A stretch of DNA of 64,000 nucleotides from Planctomycetota bacterium (GCA_016125255.1 WGMD01000002.1:744001-808000); one strand, 5' to 3'. Shown: positions 24,343 through 33,613, numbered from the stretch's first letter. Notes: a model not told the origin generated them from the sequence alone. Made by a program: numbers and translations.

Positions 24343-27300
24343 TCAAGCGTGGTGTTCGCCGGCGGGTTCGCCCGAGCCGACGGAAGTTGCCGGGTTGTTG
24401 ATCCGCGCCAGGTAGCGCGTGCGCGCCCGTACGTTCAGGTCACGCAGCATTTCGTAAGCGCGGTCGTTCTTGAACTGCTGCGAAACCTTCGAATTCGGAT
24501 CGGACAGGTCGCCGAAGGTGATCGCCTGCGTCGGGCAGGTCTGCTGGCAGGCGGTGACGATCTGTCCGTCTTCGACATTGCGGCCCTCGTTCTTGGCGGG
24601 GATGGTCACGGCCTTGATGCGCTGGACGCAGAACGTGCACTTTTCCATCACGCCGCGCATCCGCACCGTGACTTCCGGGTTGAACTGCATCTGACGCACT
24701 TTGTCGATCGAAAGCTGCTGCTGATCGGGAATGCCCAGCCATGTGCCGCCGGTGATGTTCGAATGCACGGGCTTGGCGTGCCAGTCGAACCAGTTGAAGC
24801 GGCGGACCTTGTACGGGCAGTTGTTGGAGCAGTACCGCGTGCCGATGCAGCGGTTGTAGATCATCACGTTCAGGCCTTCGGAGTCGTGCGTCGTCGCCGC
24901 CACCGGGCACACCTGTTCGCAGGGGGCATTCTCGCACTGATGACAGGTCACCGGCTGATGCACCGCATGCATCTTGTTGGCGTTGTCGGGATCGCCCTTG
25001 AAATAGCGGTCCACGCGGATCCAGTGCATCGCGCGCCCGCGGGCCGCTTCCTGCTTGCCCACCACCGCGATGTTGTTTTCCGACTGACACGCCATCACGC
25101 ACGCGTTGCATCCGATGCACGACGACAGGTCGATCGACATCGCCCAGCGGGGCTGACCTTCGTAATAGTCCACCGGCTCGTCAATGATCTGCAGCGGCAT
25201 CGTCCTGCCGCGCTCTTCCTGCGAAGGCACATGCGGCGCTTCATCGATGCGGAACTCGATGACGTGGTGCTTGCCGCTGTGCATGTTGTGCTTGTAGTTT
25301 TCGTATTCCTCGACCGACGCTTCGCGGTAAAGCTCGCCGCTGACGCGGTGCTCGCGCTCGCGCCGGGCGGTGGGGTCGATGGCGTAATAGTCCTGCGTCG
25401 TGGCGATCTGGTACTTGCGGCCGAGCTTTTTGAGGTCGACGCGCATGGCGTACATCCGGCTCGCCGTGCGGGCCTGGTAAACGTCGAACCCGACCTCGTT
25501 GCCGACGTAACCGGCCGCGGTCCGGCCGTAGCCCAGCGACATCGTGATCGACTCGTCCGCCTGACCGGGCACGATGAACACGGGGGCGTTCATCGTGCGG
25601 TCGCCGACCTTCAGTTCGACCAGGTCGCCCTGAGCGAGACCGAGCGACTCGGCCGTCTTCCATCCGACGATCGCCACGTTGTCCCAGACGACTTTCGTCA
25701 TCGGGTCCGGCAGTTCCTGAAGCCAGCCGTTGTTGGCGAAACGCCCGTCGTACACCGCATAATCCTGACGGAACGTCAGCTCCAGCCCCGTATCCGCCAC
25801 CGTCGCGGACACGATCGCCAGCGCCTTGTCCGACACCGACACCTTGACCGTCTCGGCGGCGCTGTTGGCGAGCAGACCGTCCGAAAGCGTCTTGCGCCAC
25901 TGGCGCTCAAACACATCCGACCCGATCCACTGACTGAACGTGCGGCGGACGATCGCCAGGCCGTCGGTGATTTCCTCGCCGCTCAGTTTGGCGAGCAGTT
26001 CGATCGCGCTGAGCGTGCCGTAGAGCGGAAGGATCAGGGGCTGTACCACGCTGATCGTCCCGTCCCATGCCCGCGTATCGCCCCACGCTTCAAGGTAATG
26101 CGATCGCGGCAGGTGCCACGCGCAGCCCTTGGAGGTTTCGTTGACGTAGGTGCTCAGATGAATGCTGGTCTTGACCTTGGCCAGAGCGGCGGCGAAGTTC
26201 AGATCGACCGGCGCGTCATACACCGGGTTGCCGCCGATGATCAAGAGCGTCGGCACCGACCCGTCGTTCATGAGCTTCGTCAGCGTCGAAAGCGCCTCGA
26301 CATGTGACGGGCGCGTCTCGTCGGGTTCGGCAAGGTACGACACGGTCGAGCCGAGGTTGCCGAGCTTTTCGTTGACGAGCGCCGCCAGGGCGTGCGTCGC
26401 CGCCGGTTGCGTCGGACCGGCCGCCACGAGGCCCTTGCCTTCGTTGGCCTTCAGTTCGGCGGCGAGGCGCTTGACGAACGCCGCGGCGTCGCCGTCGAGC
26501 GGCGTGGCGGACGAGACCTGAATCCCCAGTTCCGACGCCACGGCCTTGAGCACATCCAACACGCGGCCGGACGCCACGGCAAGACGCTCATCAGCGCACG
26601 TGCCGGTGATCGTGAACGTGTTTTCGACCGCGTACATGCGGCTCATCGTGGCGTCGAGCCCCTTGCGGCCGGCCGCCCATGCGCGGGCATGCGCCAGCGA
26701 AGCGGGATGCTCGCCGAGAATATCGGCGTCGAAACACGCGATGACCTTCGCCTTGTCGAGATGGAGCTGCGCCCGGACCGCTTGTCCGAACGCCAGTTTC
26801 GCGCCTTCCCGTTCGTTGTCGCGCGTCAGCGCTTCGTATTCGTACCACTGCACCTTGGGCATCTTCGCCCGCAGGGCTGCGATGCTCGGCGAACTGGTCG
26901 CTTCGCACAGCACGGACAAGCCTTCGCCGTCCGCGAACTTGCCGACCGCCTTGAAGAACGCGTCGTATGTCGAGTCCTTACCCGCGTTCAGGACCCGGCG
27001 GCTGCGTTCGGGATCGTACATTTCCAGCACGCTCGCCTGCGCATACACGCCGGCGGCGCCATTGGACTGCGGATGCGACGGATTGCCTTCGATCTTGGTC
27101 GGGCGACCGTCGAAGCTGGTCACCAGAAGCGGCTGCGCCACGCCGCCGAGCTCCATCGCCGTGGCGTAATGCACCGGGATGCCGGGGATGCGGCCCTCGG
27201 GGCGCATGTTGTACGGGGCGACCTTCTGTTCGGGCCAGCGGCGGCAACCGCTCATCGAGCCCGCGCCCGCCAGCGCCATCGAGGCGCCCATGATCTTCAT

Positions 27301-27453
27301 GAAGCTGCGACGGGAGGGGGATTCGAGAATCTGCTCAGGCGTGTAGTCCGCGAACTCCTTGGATAGAAGCTCACGGAACTGCGGTGTGTCCTGCAGATCG
27401 TCGAGACTGCGCCAGTAGGCCCGGCCTGTTTTGTTGGGATTTACCGATGGCAT
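24343..27453 (-). CDS. actB: Alternative complex III subunit ActB (molybdopterin-oxidoreductase-like and iron-sulfur fusion)
   Basis: The 1036-residue protein joins a molybdopterin-oxidoreductase-like domain (about 75-740), thought not to hold molybdenum in this family, to a ferredoxin-like domain. The latter shows four cysteine groups: CIGCNACVMAC, CHQCENAPCEQVC, CIGTRYCSNNC and CTFC with CQQTC. The N-terminus has a twin-arginine-like SRRSFMK (RR at 48-49) and GSMSGC at 65-70. It transfers electrons from quinol through iron-sulfur clusters. The ATG at 27453 overlaps the actA end by 13 bases; an upstream start at 27462 is possible. Confidence 0.94.
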   Translation of the reverse strand: MPSVNPNKTGRAYWRSLDDLQDTPQFRELLSKEFADYTPEQILESPSRRSFMKIMGASMALAGAGSMSGCRRWPEQKVAPYNMRPEGRIPGIPVHYATAMELGGVAQPLLVTSFDGRPTKIEGNPSHPQSNGAAGVYAQASVLEMYDPERSRRVLNAGKDSTYDAFFKAVGKFADGEGLSVLCEATSSPSIAALRAKMPKVQWYEYEALTRDNEREGAKLAFGQAVRAQLHLDKAKVIACFDADILGEHPASLAHARAWAAGRKGLDATMSRMYAVENTFTITGTCADERLAVASGRVLDVLKAVASELGIQVSSATPLDGDAAAFVKRLAAELKANEGKGLVAAGPTQPAATHALAALVNEKLGNLGSTVSYLAEPDETRPSHVEALSTLTKLMNDGSVPTLLIIGGNPVYDAPVDLNFAAALAKVKTSIHLSTYVNETSKGCAWHLPRSHYLEAWGDTRAWDGTISVVQPLILPLYGTLSAIELLAKLSGEEITDGLAIVRRTFSQWIGSDVFERQWRKTLSDGLLANSAAETVKVSVSDKALAIVSATVADTGLELTFRQDYAVYDGRFANNGWLQELPDPMTKVVWDNVAIVGWKTAESLGLAQGDLVELKVGDRTMNAPVFIVPGQADESITMSLGYGRTAAGYVGNEVGFDVYQARTASRMYAMRVDLKKLGRKYQIATTQDYYAIDPTARREREHRVSGELYREASVEEYENYKHNMHSGKHHVIEFRIDEAPHVPSQEERGRTMPLQIIDEPVDYYEGQPRWAMSIDLSSCIGCNACVMACQSENNIAVVGKQEAARGRAMHWIRVDRYFKGDPDNANKMHAVHQPVTCHQCENAPCEQVCPVAATTHDSEGLNVMIYNRCIGTRYCSNNCPYKVRRFNWFDWHAKPVHSNITGGTWLGIPDQQQLSIDKVRQMQFNPEVTVRMRGVMEKCTFCVQRIKAVTIPAKNEGRNVEDGQIVTACQQTCPTQAITFGDLSDPNSKVSQQFKNDRAYEMLRDLNVRARTRYLARINNPATSVGSGEPAGEHHA

Positions 27454-28151
27454 AGAGAGCAATCCGACATCTGCTTGGCGTTTCGAATGTTCTTGTGCTC
27501 AAACATCTCCTGGCCGATCTTGAGCTTCTCTTCGCTCTTCATGTCCCAACCCCACATCAGGTTCGTGACCTGATCGACGGGGCGGAGATTCGGAGCCGGG
27601 TCACGATGGCACTTCAGGCACCAGCCCATGCTCAGTTCCTTGGCCTGATACACGCCGTCGGAACCCATGCGGTCCACGCGATCGTGGCACGACACGCAGG
27701 AGACGCCCTTGTTGATATGGGCCGAGTGATTGAAGTAGGCGTAGTCGGGCAGGTCATGCACCTTGACCCACTCGACGGGCATGCCGGTCTGATACGCCTC
27801 GTAGAGCGGGGCGAGTTTAGGATTGGGCTTGCCCGCGGCGTCGACCTTGCGAATCGCATGATGGCAGTTCATGCAGATGTTGGCGGAGGGGATCGCCGCG
27901 AACCCGGCTTTCTCGACGGTGGTGTGGCAATACCGGCAGTCGAGGCCGAGCTGATTGACGTGCAGCTCGTGGCTGTAGGGAATGGGCTGATGGGGCTGGT
28001 AGTTGACGTCGGTCGTGGACGGCGCGCCGATGAGCCCGACGAGGAGGATGTTGTAGGGCAGCCCGGCGAAGATGGCCACCAGCGCCACCGGCAGGACATA
28101 GTTCGCCCATCGTGGGAAGACAAACGGTCGCCTGTTTTCGTCATGCGGCAT
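27441..28151 (-). CDS. actA: Alternative complex III subunit ActA (pentahaem cytochrome c)
   Basis: The 236-residue protein has one N-terminal membrane helix (about 17-42) and five CxxCH haem sites at 72-76, 93-97, 152-156, 178-182 and 231-235, the number typical of ActA. It passes electrons between the iron-sulfur subunit and the haem subunits at the periplasmic face. It is the first gene of the 14.5-kb act-cox cluster, with a promoter at 28209-28236 and a CRP-like site at 28176-28193 upstream. Confidence 0.94.
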   Translation of the reverse strand: MPHDENRRPFVFPRWANYVLPVALVAIFAGLPYNILLVGLIGAPSTTDVNYQPHQPIPYSHELHVNQLGLDCRYCHTTVEKAGFAAIPSANICMNCHHAIRKVDAAGKPNPKLAPLYEAYQTGMPVEWVKVHDLPDYAYFNHSAHINKGVSCVSCHDRVDRMGSDGVYQAKELSMGWCLKCHRDPAPNLRPVDQVTNLMWGWDMKSEEKLKIGQEMFEHKNIRNAKQMSDCSLCHR

Positions 28152-28175
28152 GGATTCGTCGCCAATCGTGGCAAT

Positions 28176-28193
28176 TTGTGATTTTTTTCACAA
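28176..28193. promoter_or_regulatory. CRP/FNR-type operator palindrome
   Basis: TTGTGA and TCACAA form a perfect inverted repeat around six T. The core TGTGA-N6-TCACA equals the Escherichia coli CRP consensus. It lies between the inferred start site (near 28202) and the actA ATG, at about +10 to +27, a position suited to repression or a roadblock. It could also form a short RNA hairpin. Confidence 0.55.
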
Positions 28194-28208
28194 GTCTGAG
28201 AGCACAGG

Positions 28209-28236
28209 ATTTTACCGTCAACGGACGGCTTGTCAA
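28209..28236 (-). promoter_or_regulatory. Promoter of the act-cox operon
   Basis: On the minus strand TTGACA (28231-28236) and TAAAAT (28209-28214) are 16 bases apart, close to the sigma-70 consensus. The start site would be near 28202, about 50 bases before actA. Confidence 0.65.
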
Positions 28237-28380
28237 AGCAGCCGGTCAAGCATCCGTGTGCTCCCCTGATCACGGAGCGTTAAGAGTACTCAGTTCATCG
28301 AACCAAGCAAGCCGCTGTGGATAGTTTTTCCTGCGATCAGGTCAACGGGGGTGTGAACCGTCATCATCGGCGGCATTGAA

Positions 28381-28475
28381 AAGCTCGAAACCCGAAATCC
28401 GAAACCCGAACCAAAGGCACCGCCGCCTCGGGGGTTTGGCTTCGCGTTTGGAGTTATGAGCTTCGAGTTTCGACG
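28381..28475. repeat. Heptamer-based inverted repeat (CCGAAAC / TTTCGAG type)
   Basis: The left side has consecutive heptamers CCGAAAT, CCGAAAC, CCGAACC. The right side carries inverted relatives (GGGTTTGG, GCGTTTGG, TTCGAGTTTCG). A related direct array of TTTCGAG units lies at 36379-36422. Confidence 0.55.
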
Positions 28476-28522
28476 CTGCAGGCGTCAGCGGGTGGATCAG
28501 AAGCGGTGTCGCTGAACGCCAT

Positions 28523-29932
28523 TCATGACTCAGCCCGGCGGCGCCCGCGCCAGCTCAGCCCCGCCATGATGATCGCCGCGGCGCTCGTCGGTTCCGGAAC
28601 CGCCCGCAGACTCAGCATCATGTGCTCGAACACAAAGTGCCCCACCGCCGACCCGGTCAACAGGCCCCACTGGGCGTCGAACTGATAATGCACGCCCAGA
28701 TAGATGCGGCTCTGGGCATCCTCCAGCGCCATTTCGCTCAGCGATGTAAACGTCCGTGCATCCCCGCTGTAGCCCGGGTCGCCGGATACGATGGTGAACG
28801 GGTCGATGACGTCGGACCCGAAAAAGTCGGCGAGCACCTGCGCCATCGCCGCCGCGAACGTCGCATGCCCCGACGTGTACGCCGGGAACGGGGGCGTGAA
28901 CCCGTTGACCGTCGTGTCCGCCGAGAGGGGCTGCCAGGCCGGGTCGGCGACCGTCTGATCGTTCCCGTCGATGTCCGCGTCATGGATCGCCGTGACCGGC
29001 CGCCAAAGGTCCAGGTCCGTGGCGAATTTGGCGTCCCACGCCACGATGCTTGCGTCGCCCATGGCGATGTTCACCAGCGCGAACAGCCGCGCGTTTTCCG
29101 CCACGTCGAGCCCCGCATTCGCCGAAATCACCTGCGTGATGTAGTTCAAATGCCCCGGCGGCTTCCACGTCCCATTACGATCGTTCGCCCAGAACGAAGC
29201 CGTCTGCGTCTCGTAATCCGTCCGCGTCGAGCCGACGAGCGCCCCCTTCTCCTTCACCTCATTGAACGCATCGGCGTACTCCTGCGACGTCAACTCCGGC
29301 GGGGCCGGCGGACGAAACTGGTCGTGCGAACTGATCGCCCAGGGCGTCACCATATACCACTCCGGGCCCCATGCATTCCCGCCCGGCCCCATCTCCGTCG
29401 GCTCCCATTGCCCCGGCCCCGAACCGCCCACATACGGATTGCTCAGATTCGATTGGTCATTCGCCCGCGAAGCGAGGATCGCCGCCGCCACCTCTTGCCC
29501 CAGCATGATCCCCGCCAGCTTGTCCGCCCCATCGCTGACCTGCGCCAACTCCGCATCGCGCTTCGCATCGAACATCGCACCGAGCGCCGGCAGACCATTG
29601 ACATCGAACGTCGCTGCCAACACATCGTGCGCCGCCGTCGCGATCGCCGCCCGGTACGACGTTGTCTCCGGCACGTCGAGCTTGAGCAGGTAGGGCGTGT
29701 GCGTTCCATCGATGCTGTTGAAGGCGTCGTAGATCGCCGTGTGGAGCATCGCCCCCTGCCGCGCGATCGGCCCGGGCCCGCCGCCCTGAATTTTGATGGC
29801 GTCCAGCAGCACGTTGTTCCATGCCAGCACCGGGTCCGCCCCACCGTCGTATACGACCGCGGGAGCGCCCGCTCCGATGCCCAGACACACGACAACCCAC
29901 GCACACGCCATCGCGAGCCGACGAGAATACAT
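28523..29932 (-). CDS. Vanadium haloperoxidase/PAP2-like protein with PEP-CTERM anchor
   Basis: The 469-residue protein has a signal peptide (1-25) and an alpha-helical domain of the vanadium-dependent haloperoxidase family. Vanadate-pocket motifs are present: LWRPVTAI, FPAYTSGHATFAAAMAQ (SGH with the acid-base His), and SRIYLGVHYQFDAQ (Arg and His). The C-terminus is AVPEPTSAAAIIMAGL with a basic RGRRRAES tail, a PEP-CTERM signal. It probably oxidises halides with peroxide, or acts as a phosphatase, at the cell surface. A promoter is visible at 29985-30013. It is divergent from an MFS exporter. Confidence 0.88.
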   Translation of the reverse strand: MYSRRLAMACAWVVVCLGIGAGAPAVVYDGGADPVLAWNNVLLDAIKIQGGGPGPIARQGAMLHTAIYDAFNSIDGTHTPYLLKLDVPETTSYRAAIATAAHDVLAATFDVNGLPALGAMFDAKRDAELAQVSDGADKLAGIMLGQEVAAAILASRANDQSNLSNPYVGGSGPGQWEPTEMGPGGNAWGPEWYMVTPWAISSHDQFRPPAPPELTSQEYADAFNEVKEKGALVGSTRTDYETQTASFWANDRNGTWKPPGHLNYITQVISANAGLDVAENARLFALVNIAMGDASIVAWDAKFATDLDLWRPVTAIHDADIDGNDQTVADPAWQPLSADTTVNGFTPPFPAYTSGHATFAAAMAQVLADFFGSDVIDPFTIVSGDPGYSGDARTFTSLSEMALEDAQSRIYLGVHYQFDAQWGLLTGSAVGHFVFEHMMLSLRAVPEPTSAAAIIMAGLSWRGRRRAES

Positions 29933-29984
29933 AGATGATCTTCCTTCTGGAACCCTCGGTCTTTTGTCCCGAATTCAGAACCTT

Positions 29985-30013
29985 AATATACCCCATTTCC
30001 CGCTGTTTTACAA
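29985..30013 (-). promoter_or_regulatory. Promoter of the haloperoxidase-like gene
   Basis: On the minus strand TTGTAA (30008-30013) and TATATT (29985-29990) are 17 bases apart, about 50 bases before the start codon. Confidence 0.55.
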
Positions 30014-30126
30014 GCAAAATCGCGCTTCGCCGCCTCGCGCCCCAACTGCCCGTCCGCCCTGTTCTTGCACGCGTCATCAGCCACCCGCTTCGACATCGCC
30101 CGCGATTGCGTTATCCTTTACCGACT

Positions 30127-31329
30127 ATGCCCCCACTCTTCGCCGCCGCCCTTGTCGTCTTTCTCGAAGGCCTGAGCTTCGGCATCGTCCTGCCCGTGGT
30201 GACGCCCTTCGTCGAGCAATTGCATGGCACCGAACGATGGGCCGGGTTCATCTTCGCCGCCGCCACACTCCCCCGCGTCTTCTGCGCCCCCCTATGGGGC
30301 AAGCTCTCCGATCACATGGGCCGACGACCCGTCATGGCACTCGTCGTCATCGGAACCACCACCGCCTCCATCATGTGGGCCCTGACCACCCGGCTCGACG
30401 GCTTCCTCTTCTCCGGCCTTGTCTGGCTCCTCATCGCCCGGACCATCTACGGCCTCTTCGCCGCCCAATCCGTCCTCGGACTCGCCGTCGCCTCCGATGT
30501 CTCCGACGCAAGCAAACGCGCCGCCGCCATGGGCGTCCTCGGCGCCGCCTTCGGTCTCGCCTTCACTTTGGGCCCCGCCATCGGCGGCTACTTCGCCGTC
30601 CACTTCGGAGCCGTCAACATCGGCTGGCTCGCCGGCTCCGTGCAGATCTGCTCGCTGCCCGTGATCCTCCTGCTCCTGCGCGAAACGCTGCCCAAAACCC
30701 TCGAAGAAGCCGAGGAACACGACGTCTTCGCACACCCCAAGTCCATCCTCCATCTCGCCACCGTCCCCGTCGTCCTCTGGCTCATTCTCGTCTGCGTCAT
30801 CGCCACCGCCGCCTACTCCCTCATGTTCCCCACCATTCAACCCCTCACCGAAAAATGGTACGACTGGCACATGGGTGACGTCGGCGTCGCCCTGTCGATC
30901 TTCGGCCTCATCGGCGCCTTCGTCCAGGGCGGCATGATCCGACCCACCGTCAAACGACTCGGCGAAAAGACCACCGCGCTCCTGGGCCTCGCGCTCCTGG
31001 GCATCGGCATGATCTGGCTCGGAACCCATCCGATTTCGCACGTCGCGCTCTGGGCCGCCCTTTCGCTCATGGCCATCGGCACCGGCTTCTCCGTCCCCAC
31101 CCTCACCGGCCTCATGTCCCTCTCCGTCGACGAACGCGACCAGGGGGCCGTGCACGGCCTCAACCAGTCCGCCACCAGCATCGGCCGAACCCTCGGCTTC
31201 GGCGCCTCCGGACTCCTCTTCGTCCACAGCGCCCCCCTGACCTACTACACCGGCGGCCTCGCCTCCCTCGCCGCCCTCCTCATGCTCCTCCTCCACCGCC
31301 CCCGCAAACACACACACCCCGCCCCCTGA
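30127..31329 (+). CDS. MFS transporter (TetA/DHA1-like)
   Basis: The 400-residue protein has about twelve membrane segments and the MFS loop 2-3 motif GKLSDHMGRRPVM near residue 60, with a motif-C-like GAAFGLAFTLGPAIGG at the end of helix 5. This places it with drug:proton antiporters such as TetA. The substrate is unknown. The frame is open back to 29935, but the ATG at 30127 starts directly before helix 1. It is divergent from the haloperoxidase gene. Confidence 0.88.
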   Translation: MPPLFAAALVVFLEGLSFGIVLPVVTPFVEQLHGTERWAGFIFAAATLPRVFCAPLWGKLSDHMGRRPVMALVVIGTTTASIMWALTTRLDGFLFSGLVWLLIARTIYGLFAAQSVLGLAVASDVSDASKRAAAMGVLGAAFGLAFTLGPAIGGYFAVHFGAVNIGWLAGSVQICSLPVILLLLRETLPKTLEEAEEHDVFAHPKSILHLATVPVVLWLILVCVIATAAYSLMFPTIQPLTEKWYDWHMGDVGVALSIFGLIGAFVQGGMIRPTVKRLGEKTTALLGLALLGIGMIWLGTHPISHVALWAALSLMAIGTGFSVPTLTGLMSLSVDERDQGAVHGLNQSATSIGRTLGFGASGLLFVHSAPLTYYTGGLASLAALLMLLLHRPRKHTHPAP

Positions 31330-31800
31330 CCCCCCGGCCCGCCCCCAAGTCGAGGGCTGAGCGCAGCGAAGCCCCGGATCGCCACCACTTCACCACTTCA
31401 CCACTTCCCGCGCACCGGCGCGCTCCGACTCCCCGAATTCGCCCGCCCCGAGCGCCCCCCGTTTTCACACCCAAAAACCCCATTTTCGCGCCGATCCGCC
31501 CGACTACCCGCGCGCACCGCGCGGTCCTGTGCGCACCACCGGACCCGCCGCGTCACCCCTGTGCGACGCTTTTAAAGGACTTACCAAAACCCCGTGCGCA
31601 CACCGCGCGCACTTGCGACATCCCCATGCGCCAATCGCGCCGTGCCGGTGCGCCATCTGACAAAATCCCCCGCCATCCATACCCACATTCCCCCCACCGG
31701 CCCCACGTTCCCACGTGAGCTTCCTTGATGGGGACGGCGCTCCTTCAAAGGGAGCCCCGCGTGGCCACGCGGGGCGGGTCGGGGTGCGGTTGGGTCGGCG
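31330..31800. other. 471-base C-rich intergenic region with repeated GTGCGCAC palindromes
   Basis: No gene is supported. The plus strand is strongly C-rich. Two identical 8-base palindromes GTGCGCAC lie at 31529-31536 and 31594-31601, with other GCGCGC-containing palindromes near them. A direct triplet of CACTTCAC-like words occurs near 31384-31407. A strong GC hairpin at 31756-31775 probably serves the DUF1080 gene. Confidence 0.4.
31756..31775 (-). terminator. GC-rich palindrome after the DUF1080 gene
   Basis: CCCCGCGTGG/CCACGCGGGG is a perfect 20-base palindrome, 25 bases beyond the DUF1080 stop. No run of T follows on the minus strand, so it may act as a weak terminator or 3' stabiliser. 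Confidence 0.4.
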
Positions 31801-32508
31801 TTATGGAGCGGTGACGAGTTGGTCCTTGGGGTTTTCGGTGAGGACGAGGCCGCGGAAGTGGTAGGTGACGTGGGCGTTGTTCTGGTGGAGCTGGAGGCCG
31901 AGGGGGGACTCCTTGAGCATGTCGGGCTGGTCGGTGAAGTCGAAGACGAGCTTGCCGTTGGCGGCCATGCGGATGCGGTCGCCGATGACGAGGATTTCGA
32001 TCTGGTTCCAGTTGCCTTCCTTTTCGATGCCGGGCGGATGCCAGGAGCCGGCGTGTTTGGCGGGTTCGACGCGGTTGCGGCGGTGGGCGTCCCAGATGCC
32101 CCAGTCGTGACAGAACATCAGGAGCGGGCCTTTGAATCCGTGCGGGTCACCGGCGTCGGTGATGACCTGGCCCAGCGCGGCGACGGCGGAGTGAATCGTC
32201 GAATAGCCCGAGCCCATGGTCTGCTTGACTTCCAGCAGCAGGCGGAAGCTGCGGTAGGATTTTTTGGTGAAGAGGTAGGTGCTCGCGGGGACGGGCGTCG
32301 TGTTCTTGCCTTCGATGGCGCCATCGACGACGGACCAGTATTTGTCGGTGCCTTCCCAGCCGCTCAGGTCCGCGCCATTGAAAAGCGACTGGGCGACTTC
32401 GCCCTCGGGGAGCTTGACTTGATGCGCCCAGTCATCGGTCCCGGCGAGCGCGGCGGCGGCGCAGATCAGACTCACAAAGAGCGTCGGAAGCGGCGTGCGG
32501 GTCTTCAT
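31801..32508 (-). CDS. Secreted DUF1080 (3-keto-disaccharide hydrolase-like) protein
   Basis: The 235-residue protein has a signal peptide (1-22) and a concanavalin-like jelly-roll of the DUF1080 family: [13 protein letters not shown], a [13 protein letters not shown] segment, [28 protein letters not shown] and PLGLQLH near the end. Some family members hydrolyse 3-keto-glycosides. It follows another secreted jelly-roll gene by 39 bases on the same strand, suggesting a shared role in polysaccharide breakdown. Confidence 0.88.
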   Translation of the reverse strand: MKTRTPLPTLFVSLICAAAALAGTDDWAHQVKLPEGEVAQSLFNGADLSGWEGTDKYWSVVDGAIEGKNTTPVPASTYLFTKKSYRSFRLLLEVKQTMGSGYSTIHSAVAALGQVITDAGDPHGFKGPLLMFCHDWGIWDAHRRNRVEPAKHAGSWHPPGIEKEGNWNQIEILVIGDRIRMAANGKLVFDFTDQPDMLKESPLGLQLHQNNAHVTYHFRGLVLTENPKDQLVTAP

Positions 32509-32547
32509 GGGAGGGACCTCGTTGAGGGGATTTTTCTTGGATGCGCG

Positions 32548-33516
32548 TCACTTGGGTTCGACGCGGGGGCCGATGTAGGCGGTGGCGATGACGACGTCGT
32601 CGTACCACTTTTTGTTGGCGCGTCGGGTGTTGGAATGGATATGCAGGCCGACGGAGGCGCGGTTGATTTTCAGCGTGGGCACGTCGCGGAGCCGGAGGTT
32701 TTGAAAATCGGCGATGAGTTTGCCGTCGAGCCAGCAGGCGATGCGGCCGTCGGATTGGCCGGGCGTGTTGGCCCGCACCATCAGTTCGTAGCAGTACCAT
32801 TGGTCGAGCTTCTGCGTGATGTCGGGTCGGGGGACGAACTTGTCGCCGAAGTCGCCCCTTTTGTAGGAGAAGGGCAGGACGGAGCCGGTCGGGAAAAAGT
32901 GATCGCCCCACTCGGATCGCTGAGCGGGGTGGTAGACGTAGACGTTGAGCCGGCCGGGGGAGGTTTCGTTTTCGCGTTCGCGCCAGTTTTCGAAGGCGAT
33001 GAGGAACTTGTTGCGTCCGTCGGCCTTGACGCCGGCGGAGGCCTCGGGCGTGCCGGGGCCCAGCGCTTCGAGATGGGCGCCGTTGTGACTGGAGCCCAGC
33101 TCGTCGAAGCCCGCTTCGAACTGCGAGTAGTAACGGAGGAACACGACGTCGTAGCCGTCGCCCAGATGTTTCTCGACGGCGTTGGAGAGTTCGGCGGCCT
33201 GCTGGGGGACGGTGAACTGAAGCGCGCGGCGGCCGGCATGGACATGCGGCGCATCGGTGGTGTACTGCGTGCGGTTCTGTTGAAAGATGTTGTCCCACTT
33301 GTCGGCGAGGTCGCCGGTCTCAAAGTCATCGTGCAGGAGCACGGCCGGTTCGTTTTCGAGGCCGACGTCGCCGGGATGTTTGGCGGCGAGGCCGGTGTCG
33401 CCTTCGCTCAGATCGGCGGCGAAGGCGGGGCCGGCGGCGAGCAACATGAGGAGAAAGAATGACCCGGCGGCGCGACGGCCGGGCGAAAGGGGACGGGATG
33501 AACCGGAGGGCCTCAC
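32548..33516 (-). CDS. Secreted concanavalin-like protein, possible polysaccharide lyase
   Basis: The 322-residue protein has a signal peptide ending near AAGPAFA and a beta-sandwich-like domain with many Trp/Tyr residues (DDFETGDLADKWDN, FLIAFENWRE, DQWYCYELMVRANTPG, GRIACWLDGKL and a final KKWYDDVVIATAYIGP). This pattern resembles polysaccharide lyase and laminin-G-like families, but I cannot assign a CAZy family. It is upstream of, and probably co-transcribed with, the DUF1080 gene. Confidence 0.7.
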   Translation of the reverse strand: MRPSGSSRPLSPGRRAAGSFFLLMLLAAGPAFAADLSEGDTGLAAKHPGDVGLENEPAVLLHDDFETGDLADKWDNIFQQNRTQYTTDAPHVHAGRRALQFTVPQQAAELSNAVEKHLGDGYDVVFLRYYSQFEAGFDELGSSHNGAHLEALGPGTPEASAGVKADGRNKFLIAFENWRERENETSPGRLNVYVYHPAQRSEWGDHFFPTGSVLPFSYKRGDFGDKFVPRPDITQKLDQWYCYELMVRANTPGQSDGRIACWLDGKLIADFQNLRLRDVPTLKINRASVGLHIHSNTRRANKKWYDDVVIATAYIGPRVEPK

Positions 33517-33613
33517 GACGACAACAACCTATCGCCGGCGCGGCGGCGGTGCAAACAAGCGGACGAAAAGCGGGATGAGTATGCACCCCGGCGATCCGCT
33601 ACGATGTGGCACC

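Larger units (their letters stand above)
28152..28522. other. 371-base intergenic region upstream of the act-cox operon
   Basis: No gene is visible. The half near actA holds its promoter and a CRP-type palindrome. The half near the haloperoxidase gene (28381-28475) holds a repeat built from CCGAAAC/CTCGAAAC-like heptamers and its inverted counterpart. No clear T-tailed terminator for the haloperoxidase gene is seen. Confidence 0.5.

Noticed and set aside
24349-26307. A 652-codon plus-strand open frame within actB
   Set aside because: It is antisense to the conserved ActB coding sequence and has no recognisable motif.
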